Source: JAUILA01 sp964563925 (GTDB lineage Bacteria > Bacteroidota > Bacteroidia > Cytophagales > Cyclobacteriaceae). Taken from it: DNA of 64,000 bases. Each line of letters begins with the position of its first letter. Position 1 is the first letter of the stretch. The notes beneath the pieces are model-generated. The model had not been told where the DNA came from and did no database searches. It was given only the letters and a program-made list of their open reading frames with translations. The position numbers and the translations under genes are program-made. The stretch lies in contig CAZLZD010000015.1 in assembly GCA_964563925.1 (NCBI GenBank), forward strand, positions 1 through 64,000, written 5' to 3'. This document shows, one piece after another, positions 36,666 to 44,657 of the stretch.

Positions 36666-36935
36666 ATGTGTATGTTAGATTCCATGATGTGGGAAGAATT
36701 CATTGAATTACCCTTCAGGGAAAAGATCAGGGAATTGTATGAGGAAGGCAATTTTATCATGTCAATCCGGTATTACGGGTACAAAATAAACCTCTACCTG
36801 TATAAAGGACAGTATGTGGAGGTCTTTTATAATCACAAGCTGGACCTGATCGAACGGATCGAACCGCTGGTGGGCAGCCCCACACGAATGAAATTTTACT
36901 CTGATCAGATTAAATTGCCGCAAGACATTACATGA
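36666..36935 (+). CDS. Small conserved-looking protein of unknown function
   Basis: An 89-residue soluble protein. It contains a helix (WEEFIELPFREKIRELYEEG) followed by two beta hairpins (SIRYYGYKINLYLYKGQYVEV), a composition that looks like a real compact domain. Two further in-frame ATG codons lie within seven residues, so the start is uncertain. The stop TGA abuts the stop of the convergent next gene, together spelling TGATCA. About 200 bases in front of it (36469-36665) hold the divergent hexosaminidase promoter region and nothing else recognisable. Confidence 0.65.
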   Translation: MCMLDSMMWEEFIELPFREKIRELYEEGNFIMSIRYYGYKINLYLYKGQYVEVFYNHKLDLIERIEPLVGSPTRMKFYSDQIKLPQDIT

Positions 36936-37412
36936 TCAATCTTCATGTACAGTCAGTTTTTTATCCAGCGCAAGGATCTGACCTTCGGTGAGCAGGGTAA
37001 AAGGAAGGTACATTTTTGTGTATTTGGCAATCTCAAGGATATAATAGCTTTTCCTTTTCAGAATGCGGCGAATCGAATTAAGCTGAATTTCCGATTCCGA
37101 TACGTCATCCACGAGCCGTAATACATCCTCCCCTACTTCAATATTGACCTGGATGGTGCGAAAATTGTCTTCACGGAAAAATATCCATAACCAGGGTTTC
37201 AGGCAGTAATACAAGCCGTAAAAAATACATATGCCGGCATAGGCGACACCTGCGCGTGAAACCGGGGTCACCCAGAGGGTTATTCCCGCGGCAAGAAGAA
37301 TCTGTCCACCCGCAATCCGGATCGTATTTACGATTCCTGAATTACCAAAGTAGTATTCATTCAGGAACATCCTGATTCTACGGGACCGTTCAAGGGTTTT
37401 AAAGTAAGCCAT
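36936..37412 (-). CDS. Two-helix membrane protein, YcxB-like
   Basis: A 158-residue protein. Two hydrophobic helices (RIAGGQILLAAGITLWVTPV and VAYAGICIFYGLYYCL) are followed by a beta-rich domain with SESEIQLNSIRRILKRKSYYILEI and KMYLPFTLL. The arrangement of two helices followed by a strand-rich domain resembles YcxB-like proteins, whose role is unknown. It ends exactly where the convergent gene ends. The upstream region is too short (36 bases) to show a clear promoter. Confidence 0.65.
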   Translation of the reverse strand: MAYFKTLERSRRIRMFLNEYYFGNSGIVNTIRIAGGQILLAAGITLWVTPVSRAGVAYAGICIFYGLYYCLKPWLWIFFREDNFRTIQVNIEVGEDVLRLVDDVSESEIQLNSIRRILKRKSYYILEIAKYTKMYLPFTLLTEGQILALDKKLTVHED

Positions 37413-37448
37413 AGTTTAAAAAGTAAAAGACAACGCACCAGGGGAATG

Positions 37449-37928
37449 TTAGTCCCCGTTCTTACTTAAAAATTTTTCCATATTCCCTTTTTTCTCCTGT
37501 TTAATCAATTTTTCTAAGTAGCGGTCATAATTAAGACCCTCACGGTTGGCAGAATAAAATTTCACTACCGCGCGCATACCTTCAATATGTGCTTCAATGG
37601 ATGGGTACTCTTCCCCGCTTTCCAGGGAGTATCTGACCCAGCCACCCACGTACACCGGCAGCAGGTCCGGGTTGTTTGTGGCCATATCCACAATCCCTGG
37701 CCTTAATTCGACATGTACATTCGGACTCCTGCTGATCCATTGCAACAAATACGCATTCACAGTTCTTCTGGAATCCAGTGACTGGGATATCGGGGTTTCC
37801 TGGAGCCATTCAATGCAAGCGAGGACCTCCTCATTTCCGGTCCCACCTTCCGGCAAAGGCGCGGGGTGATTCTGGGAGAATGACAGCGCGGACATGCCGG
37901 AAAAAAGAAATATGAAGAACGCTTTCAT
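37449..37928 (-). CDS. Secreted protein of unknown function
   Basis: A 159-residue protein with signal peptide MKAFFIFLFSGMSALSFSQ; the ATG at 37928 is taken over one at 37943, which lies in the upstream terminator. The mature part is helical (NEEVLACIEWLQETPIS and RTVNAYLLQWISRSPN) and keeps PDLLPVYVGGWVRYSLE and EAHIEGMRAVVKFYSANREG, a pattern I have no family name for. Similar short secreted proteins with this W-L..Y-L-L-Q-W pattern occur in Bacteroidota. Placed after a strong terminator, so it must have its own promoter. Confidence 0.65.
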   Translation of the reverse strand: MKAFFIFLFSGMSALSFSQNHPAPLPEGGTGNEEVLACIEWLQETPISQSLDSRRTVNAYLLQWISRSPNVHVELRPGIVDMATNNPDLLPVYVGGWVRYSLESGEEYPSIEAHIEGMRAVVKFYSANREGLNYDRYLEKLIKQEKKGNMEKFLSKNGD

Positions 37929-37941
37929 CACAGTAAAGAGC

Positions 37942-37969
37942 AAAAAAAAGCCCCGTTGGGGCTTTTTTC
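37942..37969. terminator. Strong bidirectional terminator
   Basis: AAAAGCCCC and GGGGCTTTT pair around GTT, with T runs on either strand. It closes the gene at 37986-38753 on the minus strand and overlaps the start region of the next minus-strand gene. Confidence 0.9.
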
Positions 37970-37985
37970 ATGTGGTTATCCCTGC

Positions 37986-38753
37986 TTACGCTGACGTAGC
38001 AGTAGTCGCCTTTCCTTCTCCGCCGTATACGGGGCTGTTAAGGGTAGCAATGTTATAATTCTTCCGCGCCTTGTATCCGCAGTACCGGCATTCGAAGTGC
38101 TTGGTAAGCTGTCCTTCCTCCGATACGGTGGGCTGGCGTACAATTTCTTCACGGTTTACCTTGAAGGTCTGGTAATTACACTCAGGACACTGCAACGCAT
38201 GCAGGTGACCTGCGTATTTCTCAATTTTGGTAAACCCGGTTTCTTCATCCACCCATACATCATAATCCACAGAATAGATCTCCTCTTCCGCCTGCATACC
38301 TTCGTCGAGGTACACATCCTCTTCCTCCTCGCTAAGCAGCTTCATGGCTTTCCCTGTTTTCGGGGAGATCCTGGGCTTATAGCGTAACACCTCGAGTCTT
38401 TTCTCGATGTAAAAGGGGTAATAAAATTTCAGCAGGTTCTGAATGATCACATACATGATGAGGCCCATCATGATGCTCACAAATACCCGCGTAAATAACG
38501 TTAAGATCGTCAGATCCTGAATTGAGGAGTTCAGATAGAACGCCGTTCCGATAATCAGGAAAATGCCGGCGGTGAGGAGAATACTGATCTCGCTTCGGTT
38601 AATATAATCGTATTTTGACTTTGCATCCTTCATGGATGAAAGTTTTAATAGGTGACCGAAAAAAATCAATACCGCAAGTGCCGCCAGTCCAAATGAAATT
38701 GTTTGCGCCCAGTTGTTCCAGGTCTCAAATGATTCTACTGAGAGTTCTTCCAT
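37986..38753 (-). CDS. Membrane protein with a C-terminal zinc ribbon
   Basis: A 255-residue protein. Three hydrophobic helices (TISFGLAALAVLIFFGHLL, ISILLTAGIFLIIGTAFYL, FTRVFVSIMMGLIMYVIIQNLL) precede a cytoplasmic part. Near the C-terminus C-P-E-C and C-R-Y-C (ALQCPECNYQTF and HFECRYCGYKAR) form a four-cysteine zinc ribbon. Between them lies an acidic stretch (EEEEDVYLDEG). It looks like a conserved Cytophagales protein without known function. Upstream are 210 AT-rich bases with a terminator for the infB operon; downstream a strong terminator. Confidence 0.75.
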   Translation of the reverse strand: MEELSVESFETWNNWAQTISFGLAALAVLIFFGHLLKLSSMKDAKSKYDYINRSEISILLTAGIFLIIGTAFYLNSSIQDLTILTLFTRVFVSIMMGLIMYVIIQNLLKFYYPFYIEKRLEVLRYKPRISPKTGKAMKLLSEEEEDVYLDEGMQAEEEIYSVDYDVWVDEETGFTKIEKYAGHLHALQCPECNYQTFKVNREEIVRQPTVSEEGQLTKHFECRYCGYKARKNYNIATLNSPVYGGEGKATTATSA

Positions 38754-38911
38754 GGCCTGTAGATTTTAGAAGTAATTATATAGTTAGATTAAAAAAATAT
38801 ACCTGCTTGCTATACAAGTTAAAAATAGTTCTCCAATTTTAATATTTATTTATACAAAAAGAAGAACCAAATCCATGTATAACATACATGTGATATATAT
38901 ACTCCTAAATG

Positions 38912-38943
38912 AAAAAAGGAAACCACCCGGGTCTCCTTTTTTA
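38912..38943 (-). terminator. Terminator of the rimP-nusA-infB operon
   Basis: AAAAAAGGA and TCCTTTTTT arms with inner ACC/GGT pairing and a CCCGG-containing loop. On the minus strand it is followed by a T run and lies about 20 bases after the infB stop. Confidence 0.85.
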
Positions 38944-38965
38944 TTAAAAAAATTCTGAATCGATT

Positions 38966-41689
38966 CTACAGGGTACGTTTTGTTTCGCGCTCTTCATATG
39001 ATTCAATCACATCACCTTCTTTGATGTCATTGAAATTTTTGATGCTGATACCACATTCATAGCCATTCTTCACTTCCTGAACATCGTCTTTAAAACGCTT
39101 CAATTGTCCCATCTCACCGGAGTAGACCACGATTCCATCCCGGATGAGTCGAATTGGATTGTTTCGCTTAATGTATCCGTCGGTAACCATACATCCGGCA
39201 ACCGTTCCAACTTTGGAAATTTTAAATACATCGCGTACTTCCACATTACCTACGATCACCTCTTCCACTTCCGGATCAAGCATACCTTCCATGGCATCCT
39301 TCACATCATTGATGGCATCATAGATGACAGAGTAGAGCCTGATCTCGATTTCCTCATTCTCAGCGATGCGCTTGGCACTGGTTGACGGGCGAACCTGGAA
39401 TCCTACAATCACCGCATCCGAGGCTGAGGCCAGAAGGACATCTGATTCTGAGATCTGGCCCACACCTTTATGAATGATGTTAACCTGGATCTCTTCGGTA
39501 CTCAGTTTGAGCAGTGAATCAGACAAGGCTTCCACCGAACCGTCCACGTCACCTTTCACAATTACATTCAGCTCTTTAAACGAGCCAATAGCAAGTCGGC
39601 GACCAATCTCGTCCAGGGTAATATGTTTCTTGGTACGGATACTCTGTTCCCGTATGATCTGTTCACGCTTGGTGGCAATTTCCCGTGCCTCGCGATCTGA
39701 TTCCATCACGTTGAACTTATCACCCGCCTGTGGTGCACCATCCAGTCCGAGCATCAGCACCGGTGTTGACGGACCGGCTTCTTTCATCTGGTTTCCCTTG
39801 TGGTCAAACATGGCCTTTACCCGTCCGTGAAAAGCACCGGCAAGTACCACATCTCCCACTTTCATCGTTCCGTTCTGAACAAGCAGGGTTGCCACATAGC
39901 CCCGACCTTTGTCAAGGCTGGCCTCAATCACCGTTCCGTTTGCACGCTTCACAGGATTGGATTTCAGCTCAAGCAATTCTGCTTCCAGCAATACTTTCTC
40001 AAGCAGGTCGTCAACTCCCTGTCCGGTTTTGGCGGAGATAGCTGCACACTGGTACTTACCTCCCCAATCCTCCACCAGGATATTAATATTAGCCAGTGAC
40101 TCCTTCACCTTATCGGGATTCGCATTCGGCTTGTCAATTTTATTGATGGCGATGATTATCGGAACACCGGCAACCTGGGCGTGGTTGATTGCCTCTTTCG
40201 TCTGGGGCATCACGTCATCATCCGCGGCCACCACGATAATAACAATATCGGTCACCTTGGCACCACGGGCCCGCATTGCGGTAAATGCTTCGTGACCCGG
40301 CGTATCAAGAAACGCGATCTTTTCACCGTTATCGGTACGTACATCATACGCCCCGATGTGCTGGGTAATACCCCCGGCTTCGCCGGCAGTTACTTTGGCA
40401 CTTCGAATATAATCCAGCAATGAAGTCTTACCATGGTCTACGTGACCCATGATGGTAACGATAGGTGCCCTTGGCTTCAGATCCTCTTCAGTATCCTGTT
40501 CCACCTCGACCTCAATCTCGTCATCAGCGGTAGTGAATTCCACATCGTACCCAAATTCATCCGTGATTATCGTGATCGACTCAGCATCCAGGCGCTGATT
40601 GATTGAGACAAACATTCCCAGTCCCATACAGGTGGAAATGACCTCATTTACCGATACATCCATCAGGGATGCCAGGTCATTGGCAGAAATAAATTCAGTG
40701 ACCTTCAGGGTTTTGGATTCCTCCTGTTCCTGAAGCATCTGCTCCTCCTTGGCTTCTGCCGCTGCCGATCGTTTTTCACGCCGGTATTTGGAGCCTGACG
40801 ATTTCTTTCCTCCGCCACTCAGTTTTGCCAGGGTCGCCTTGATCTGATCCTGAATCTCCTTATCTGAAGGTTCTTCCTTATCCTGACGTCCTCTTCGGCG
40901 GCTGTCGCGGTCTGTTTTGGATATACGCTTTCTGGGACGTTTTTTCTTTTTCCGTTCCTTCTGATCATCCGAAGAAGCGACCGGCTTGCTTTTCTTGTCT
41001 TTCTTTTCAGGAAGCTCAATTTTGCCCACCACTTTCAGTCCCTGCAGCTTATCGGCCCGGGCAGAAATAAATTCCTTTTCAGCTTCGGGTTCCTTTTTCT
41101 TCTCAGGTTCAGGTTTTTTCTCTTCCTGCGCGGGCTCTTTCTTTTCTTCCTTTTCTTCCTTCCTGGGCTCTTCTTTTTTCTCTTCTTCCTTTTTCTTCCA
41201 TTTCTGGTCCAGGTCGATCTTACCCAATACTTTCAAGCCCACCTTGGTTGTCTCGGCCTTCTCAGGCTCTTCCTTCTTCTTCTCCTCAACCGGAGGTTTT
41301 TCTTCGCTGGCAGGCTCCTCCTTCTTCTTCTCTTCTTTAGGCTCAGCCTTTTCCTTAGGCTGTGGTGTTTCACTCTTGGCAGAGAGGTTTTTGATAAGGA
41401 CGCTTTCCTCATCATCACGGCTGTCTGAGGTCTCGGTCTCGCTGTCGATCACCACATGCTCAGCATGCTTGGTGCCGATGGTCAGTCCGGAAGCCTCTTC
41501 CTTCTCGGAAGCTGAAGCCGCAAACTCCTTGGACAGCATAGAATACTGCTCCCCGGTAATCTTGGAGTTGGGGCTCGAGTCAACCTCAAAGCCTTTGTCT
41601 GTAAGGAATTCCAAAATGGTATTCCTACCGACGTTCAGCTTCCTGGCGACCTGACTTAGCCTCATGGTTTTTTCATCTGCCATACTCAA
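38966..41689 (-). CDS. infB: Translation initiation factor IF-2
   Basis: A 907-residue GTPase that brings initiator tRNA to the ribosome. The N-terminus has an IF2-N type helical domain (MRLSQVARKLNVGRNTILEF), then a long, highly charged lysine/glutamate linker (about residues 100-290), a second IF2-N unit, and the G domain: G1 GHVDHGKTSLLD, G3 DTPGHEAF, G4 NKIDKPNA. The C-terminal beta-barrel and IF2-C domains complete it. Third gene of the conserved unit; 36 bases separate it from nusA, and a good terminator follows. Confidence 0.97.
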   Translation of the reverse strand: MSMADEKTMRLSQVARKLNVGRNTILEFLTDKGFEVDSSPNSKITGEQYSMLSKEFAASASEKEEASGLTIGTKHAEHVVIDSETETSDSRDDEESVLIKNLSAKSETPQPKEKAEPKEEKKKEEPASEEKPPVEEKKKEEPEKAETTKVGLKVLGKIDLDQKWKKKEEEKKEEPRKEEKEEKKEPAQEEKKPEPEKKKEPEAEKEFISARADKLQGLKVVGKIELPEKKDKKSKPVASSDDQKERKKKKRPRKRISKTDRDSRRRGRQDKEEPSDKEIQDQIKATLAKLSGGGKKSSGSKYRREKRSAAAEAKEEQMLQEQEESKTLKVTEFISANDLASLMDVSVNEVISTCMGLGMFVSINQRLDAESITIITDEFGYDVEFTTADDEIEVEVEQDTEEDLKPRAPIVTIMGHVDHGKTSLLDYIRSAKVTAGEAGGITQHIGAYDVRTDNGEKIAFLDTPGHEAFTAMRARGAKVTDIVIIVVAADDDVMPQTKEAINHAQVAGVPIIIAINKIDKPNANPDKVKESLANINILVEDWGGKYQCAAISAKTGQGVDDLLEKVLLEAELLELKSNPVKRANGTVIEASLDKGRGYVATLLVQNGTMKVGDVVLAGAFHGRVKAMFDHKGNQMKEAGPSTPVLMLGLDGAPQAGDKFNVMESDREAREIATKREQIIREQSIRTKKHITLDEIGRRLAIGSFKELNVIVKGDVDGSVEALSDSLLKLSTEEIQVNIIHKGVGQISESDVLLASASDAVIVGFQVRPSTSAKRIAENEEIEIRLYSVIYDAINDVKDAMEGMLDPEVEEVIVGNVEVRDVFKISKVGTVAGCMVTDGYIKRNNPIRLIRDGIVVYSGEMGQLKRFKDDVQEVKNGYECGISIKNFNDIKEGDVIESYEERETKRTL

Positions 41690-41725
41690 ATATCCCTTTT
41701 TTATTAATTAGTAAAAAATAAAATT

Positions 41726-42970
41726 CTATTCGAACTCCTGCTTGAGGATTTTAAGAACATCGTTTATTGTCTCCTCTTCAAGGTCTGTCCGGCGTTCGAG
41801 GTCTTCTTTCGTTAACTGCAGAACACTTTTCGCCGTGTCCAGTCCGATACGTTTTAGTTCGTCGATCACCCAGTCTTCGATTTCATCTCCGAATTCATCC
41901 AGATCCACGTCCTCCTCCTCAAATTCTCCGAGTTCACGGAATACATCAATTTCCAATCCGACCAGCTTGCTGGCCAGTTTTATATTCTGACCGCCTTTAC
42001 CGATGGCCAGTGACACCTGATCAGGTTTCAGGAACACCGATACCCGGCCTTCTTCCTGCTGTATTTTAATACTGCTGATTTTTGCCGGACTCAGCGCCCT
42101 GGTGATATACAGATCCATATTCTCCGTGTAATTGATCACGTCGATATTTTCATTCTGCAGTTCCCGTACAATGCTGTGAATCCTGGATCCTTTCATTCCC
42201 ACACAGGCTCCGACCGGATCAATACGGTCATCATATGATTCAACCGCCACTTTGGCCCTTTCTCCAGGCTCGCGTACCACCCGTTTGATCGTGATCAAAC
42301 CGTCGTATACTTCAGGCACTTCACTCTCAAACAGTCGCTCGAGGAATACCGGGCTTGTGCGGGAAAGAATAATTTTCGGGTTTCCGTTGATCATTTCAAC
42401 CCGGTCGACGATGGCCCGCACCTGGTCTCCCTTACGAAAACGATCCTTGGGGATTTGTTCGTTCCGAGGAATGGAAATTTCATTGCCCTCCGCATCGATC
42501 AGCAATACTTCACGGCTCAGTATCTGGTATACTTCCCCGTTGATGATTTCCCCGACAAGATCCTTGTACTTCTGGAAAAGAATATCCTTTTCCAGGTCTT
42601 TCACCTTCTGAATCAACGTCTGCCGTGCGGTCATAACTGCACGACGTCCGAAATCCTCCAGCGTAATCTCCTCGGCCACTTCTTCGCCAATCTCAAAATC
42701 CGGCTCAATCTTGCGTGCTTCGGTCAGGCTGATCTTGTCATGATCCCAAATATCCTCAGAGTCGTCGTCAACGATCTCTCTGAAGCGCCAGATTTCAAGG
42801 TCTCCCTTGTCCGCATTGATGATAATATCAAAATTATCATCTGTCTCGAACTTCTTCCGGATCATGGTCCGGAATACATCCTCGAGGATCCTGATCATCG
42901 TTGGCCGGTCTATATTCTTTTGCCTCGCAAAATCAGCAAACGACTCAATTAAAACTGAAGCATCCATCAC
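41726..42970 (-). CDS. nusA: Transcription termination/antitermination factor NusA
   Basis: A 414-residue RNA polymerase-binding factor. The N-terminal domain begins MDASVLIESFADFARQKNID, followed by an S1 domain (GEIINGEVYQILSREVLLI), KH1 and KH2 (GMKGSRIHSIVRELQNENID and SLAIGKGGQNIKLASKLVG) and a short C-terminal helix-hairpin region ending LKILKQEFE. The two methionines at the start (42970 or 42967) cannot be separated. Middle gene of the rimP-nusA-infB operon, five bases from rimP. NusA affects pausing and termination, which makes the leader hairpin at 43466-43494 interesting. Confidence 0.96.
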   Translation of the reverse strand: MMDASVLIESFADFARQKNIDRPTMIRILEDVFRTMIRKKFETDDNFDIIINADKGDLEIWRFREIVDDDSEDIWDHDKISLTEARKIEPDFEIGEEVAEEITLEDFGRRAVMTARQTLIQKVKDLEKDILFQKYKDLVGEIINGEVYQILSREVLLIDAEGNEISIPRNEQIPKDRFRKGDQVRAIVDRVEMINGNPKIILSRTSPVFLERLFESEVPEVYDGLITIKRVVREPGERAKVAVESYDDRIDPVGACVGMKGSRIHSIVRELQNENIDVINYTENMDLYITRALSPAKISSIKIQQEEGRVSVFLKPDQVSLAIGKGGQNIKLASKLVGLEIDVFRELGEFEEEDVDLDEFGDEIEDWVIDELKRIGLDTAKSVLQLTKEDLERRTDLEEETINDVLKILKQEFE

Positions 42971-42975
42971 ACTGT

Positions 42976-43443
42976 TTATTTAAATGATATCTGTACTATT
43001 GATTTACTTATCTTGTCAAGCGGTATCTTCACCGTTTCTACCGTTGCCTTCTTTCCCTTTCCAACCTTCTTTTCCAGCACGATCCTTTCCTCACTGGCAT
43101 CCACAAGCTTTCCCTTCACATCCTTTCCCTCAGTAAGACTTACCTTAAGGTCCCGGCCGATATTCTTGCGGTACCGGCGCAGACCTTCCAACGGATGATC
43201 CAGCCCGGGTGTAGACACTTCCAGTGTATATGCCTCGGGAAAAGCCTCGTCTTCTTCCAGTTTGGCTCCCAATGACCGGCTGAGCGCCGCACATTCATCA
43301 ATGGAAATGCCTTCATCCCCATCGACATAGACCACAACTTTCCTGGAAGTGCGGCCGGAGCTTATCCGTACATCTACCACGAAATGCGTGTCATCCTGCA
43401 GCATTTCTTCCGCCATTTCCCGGATTTTCTGCTCTGTCATCAT
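42976..43443 (-). CDS. rimP: Ribosome maturation factor RimP
   Basis: A 155-residue protein needed for 30S subunit maturation. RimP features are the VVDVRISSGRTSRKVVVYVDGDEGISIDECAALSR region of the N-terminal domain (quoted only in outline here: GISIDECAALSRSLG), the LEVSTPGLDHPL turn and the C-terminal SH3-like barrel with KDVKGKLVDASEERIVL. First gene of the operon with nusA and infB. A terminator-like hairpin stands in the leader, about 30 bases before the ATG. Confidence 0.95.
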   Translation of the reverse strand: MMTEQKIREMAEEMLQDDTHFVVDVRISSGRTSRKVVVYVDGDEGISIDECAALSRSLGAKLEEDEAFPEAYTLEVSTPGLDHPLEGLRRYRKNIGRDLKVSLTEGKDVKGKLVDASEERIVLEKKVGKGKKATVETVKIPLDKISKSIVQISFK

Positions 43444-43465
43444 CCCACTTTCGTTGAATCAGGAA

Positions 43466-43494
43466 TATAAAAAGAGGGGACTGGTAGTCCCCTC
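43466..43494 (-). terminator. Intrinsic-terminator hairpin in the rimP leader
   Basis: On the minus strand GAGGGGACT and AGTCCCCTC pair perfectly (9 bp) around ACC, followed by TTTTTATA. This is a textbook terminator, but it lies 20-50 bases upstream of rimP with a near match to a TAnnTTTG promoter (TAGTTTG) directly before it. It may be an attenuator of the operon or a stop for transcripts running in from gcvP. Confidence 0.7.
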
Positions 43495-43628
43495 AAACTA
43501 TTTTACTATTTTCGATGCAAATCTACGCCAATTTTGTTTGTTTTACAAACAGCAACGCAGAATTAAGGCTGCACAAACTATTTTTGATTCGTCATCGTTT
43601 GAGCTTTTTTAAAACCGTCCCTTTGATC

Positions 43629-44657
43629 ATGAATAAAACATTCCGAATACCGTTGAGGTTCCCTGTATTTCTAATTCTGATTTTCACCTTTTCCTGCGGT
43701 ACCGATACCAATAAGGAAGCTCCGGTACAACCGCCTGCTGAAGAGGTTTCCGAATTTGTCAGCGCCCCGGAATTTCATGCCGACTCAGCCTACAGTTTCG
43801 TTGAGGTCCAGGTGGAAATGGGTCCCCGGGTGCCTAACACGGGGGCTCACAGGAGAGCGGGAGACTTCTTCATCGAAAAACTGGAACAATATGGGGCCGC
43901 GGTAACAACCCAGGAATTTGAAGCACAAACATTCGACAATAATACCCTTCAGTTACGCAATATCATCGGGAGCCTTTACCCTGAAAAAACACGGCGCATC
44001 CTGCTGGCGGCACATTACGATTCGCGCCCTTTTGCCGACAAGGATTCTGTGCGCCAGGACGAGCCCATCGACGGGGCGAACGACGGGGCCAGCGGGGTCG
44101 CGGTACTTCTTGAGATCGCGAGGGTCTTGAAGAATAGTGATAACCCTCCTCCGGTAGGGGTTGATTTTATCCTTTTTGACGGCGAGGACTGGGGCAATGA
44201 CAGTGGACGGCAGGAATATGTGCCGTTGCCTGACGGACTCGACAGCTGGTGGTGCCTGGGCTCACAATACTGGGGGAAGAACAAGCATACGCCGCAGTAT
44301 TCTGCCTACTACGGCATTTTACTGGATATGGTCGGGGGTACCGACGCCAAATTCTTCCGGGAAGGTTATTCCATGCAGTTTGCCCCTAAAATTGTCAGCA
44401 AGGTATGGCAGACTGCTGCCCGCCTGGGACACGGCGACTATTTCATACCGGTCGACGGAGGAGCGATTACAGACGATCATTTTTTCGTCAACCGGTATAC
44501 CAACATTCCGATGATTGATATTATCCCTACTGACCCGGCCACGAATGGCTTCGGGGATTTTCACCATACCCATGCAGATAACCTCTCCAACATCAGTGCC
44601 GAAACACTGAAGGCGGTTGGAGAAACCGTACTGCATGTACTGTACAACGAGAACTGA
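43629..44657 (+). CDS. M28 family metallopeptidase / glutaminyl cyclase-like lipoprotein
   Basis: A 342-residue exported zinc enzyme. The ATG at 43629 starts a signal that ends in a possible lipobox (F-S-C). Zinc ligands are seen as H and D in LAAHYDSRPFADKDS and GANDGASGVAV, a glutamate in FILFDGEDWGND, and the final histidine in ITDDHFFVNRYTNIPMID. This combination, including the D-G-E-D, is close to glutaminyl-peptide cyclotransferase-like M28 proteins. Either aminopeptidase or N-terminal glutamine cyclase activity is possible. It is divergent from rimP and converges with gcvP, the two stops forming TGATCA. Confidence 0.87.
   Translation: MNKTFRIPLRFPVFLILIFTFSCGTDTNKEAPVQPPAEEVSEFVSAPEFHADSAYSFVEVQVEMGPRVPNTGAHRRAGDFFIEKLEQYGAAVTTQEFEAQTFDNNTLQLRNIIGSLYPEKTRRILLAAHYDSRPFADKDSVRQDEPIDGANDGASGVAVLLEIARVLKNSDNPPPVGVDFILFDGEDWGNDSGRQEYVPLPDGLDSWWCLGSQYWGKNKHTPQYSAYYGILLDMVGGTDAKFFREGYSMQFAPKIVSKVWQTAARLGHGDYFIPVDGGAITDDHFFVNRYTNIPMIDIIPTDPATNGFGDFHHTHADNLSNISAETLKAVGETVLHVLYNEN

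Noticed and set aside
40986..41654. 222-codon serine/phenylalanine-rich frame opposite infB
   Set aside because: It is the mirror of the lysine/glutamate-rich linker of IF-2; the composition is an artefact of AAG/GAA codons read on the other strand.
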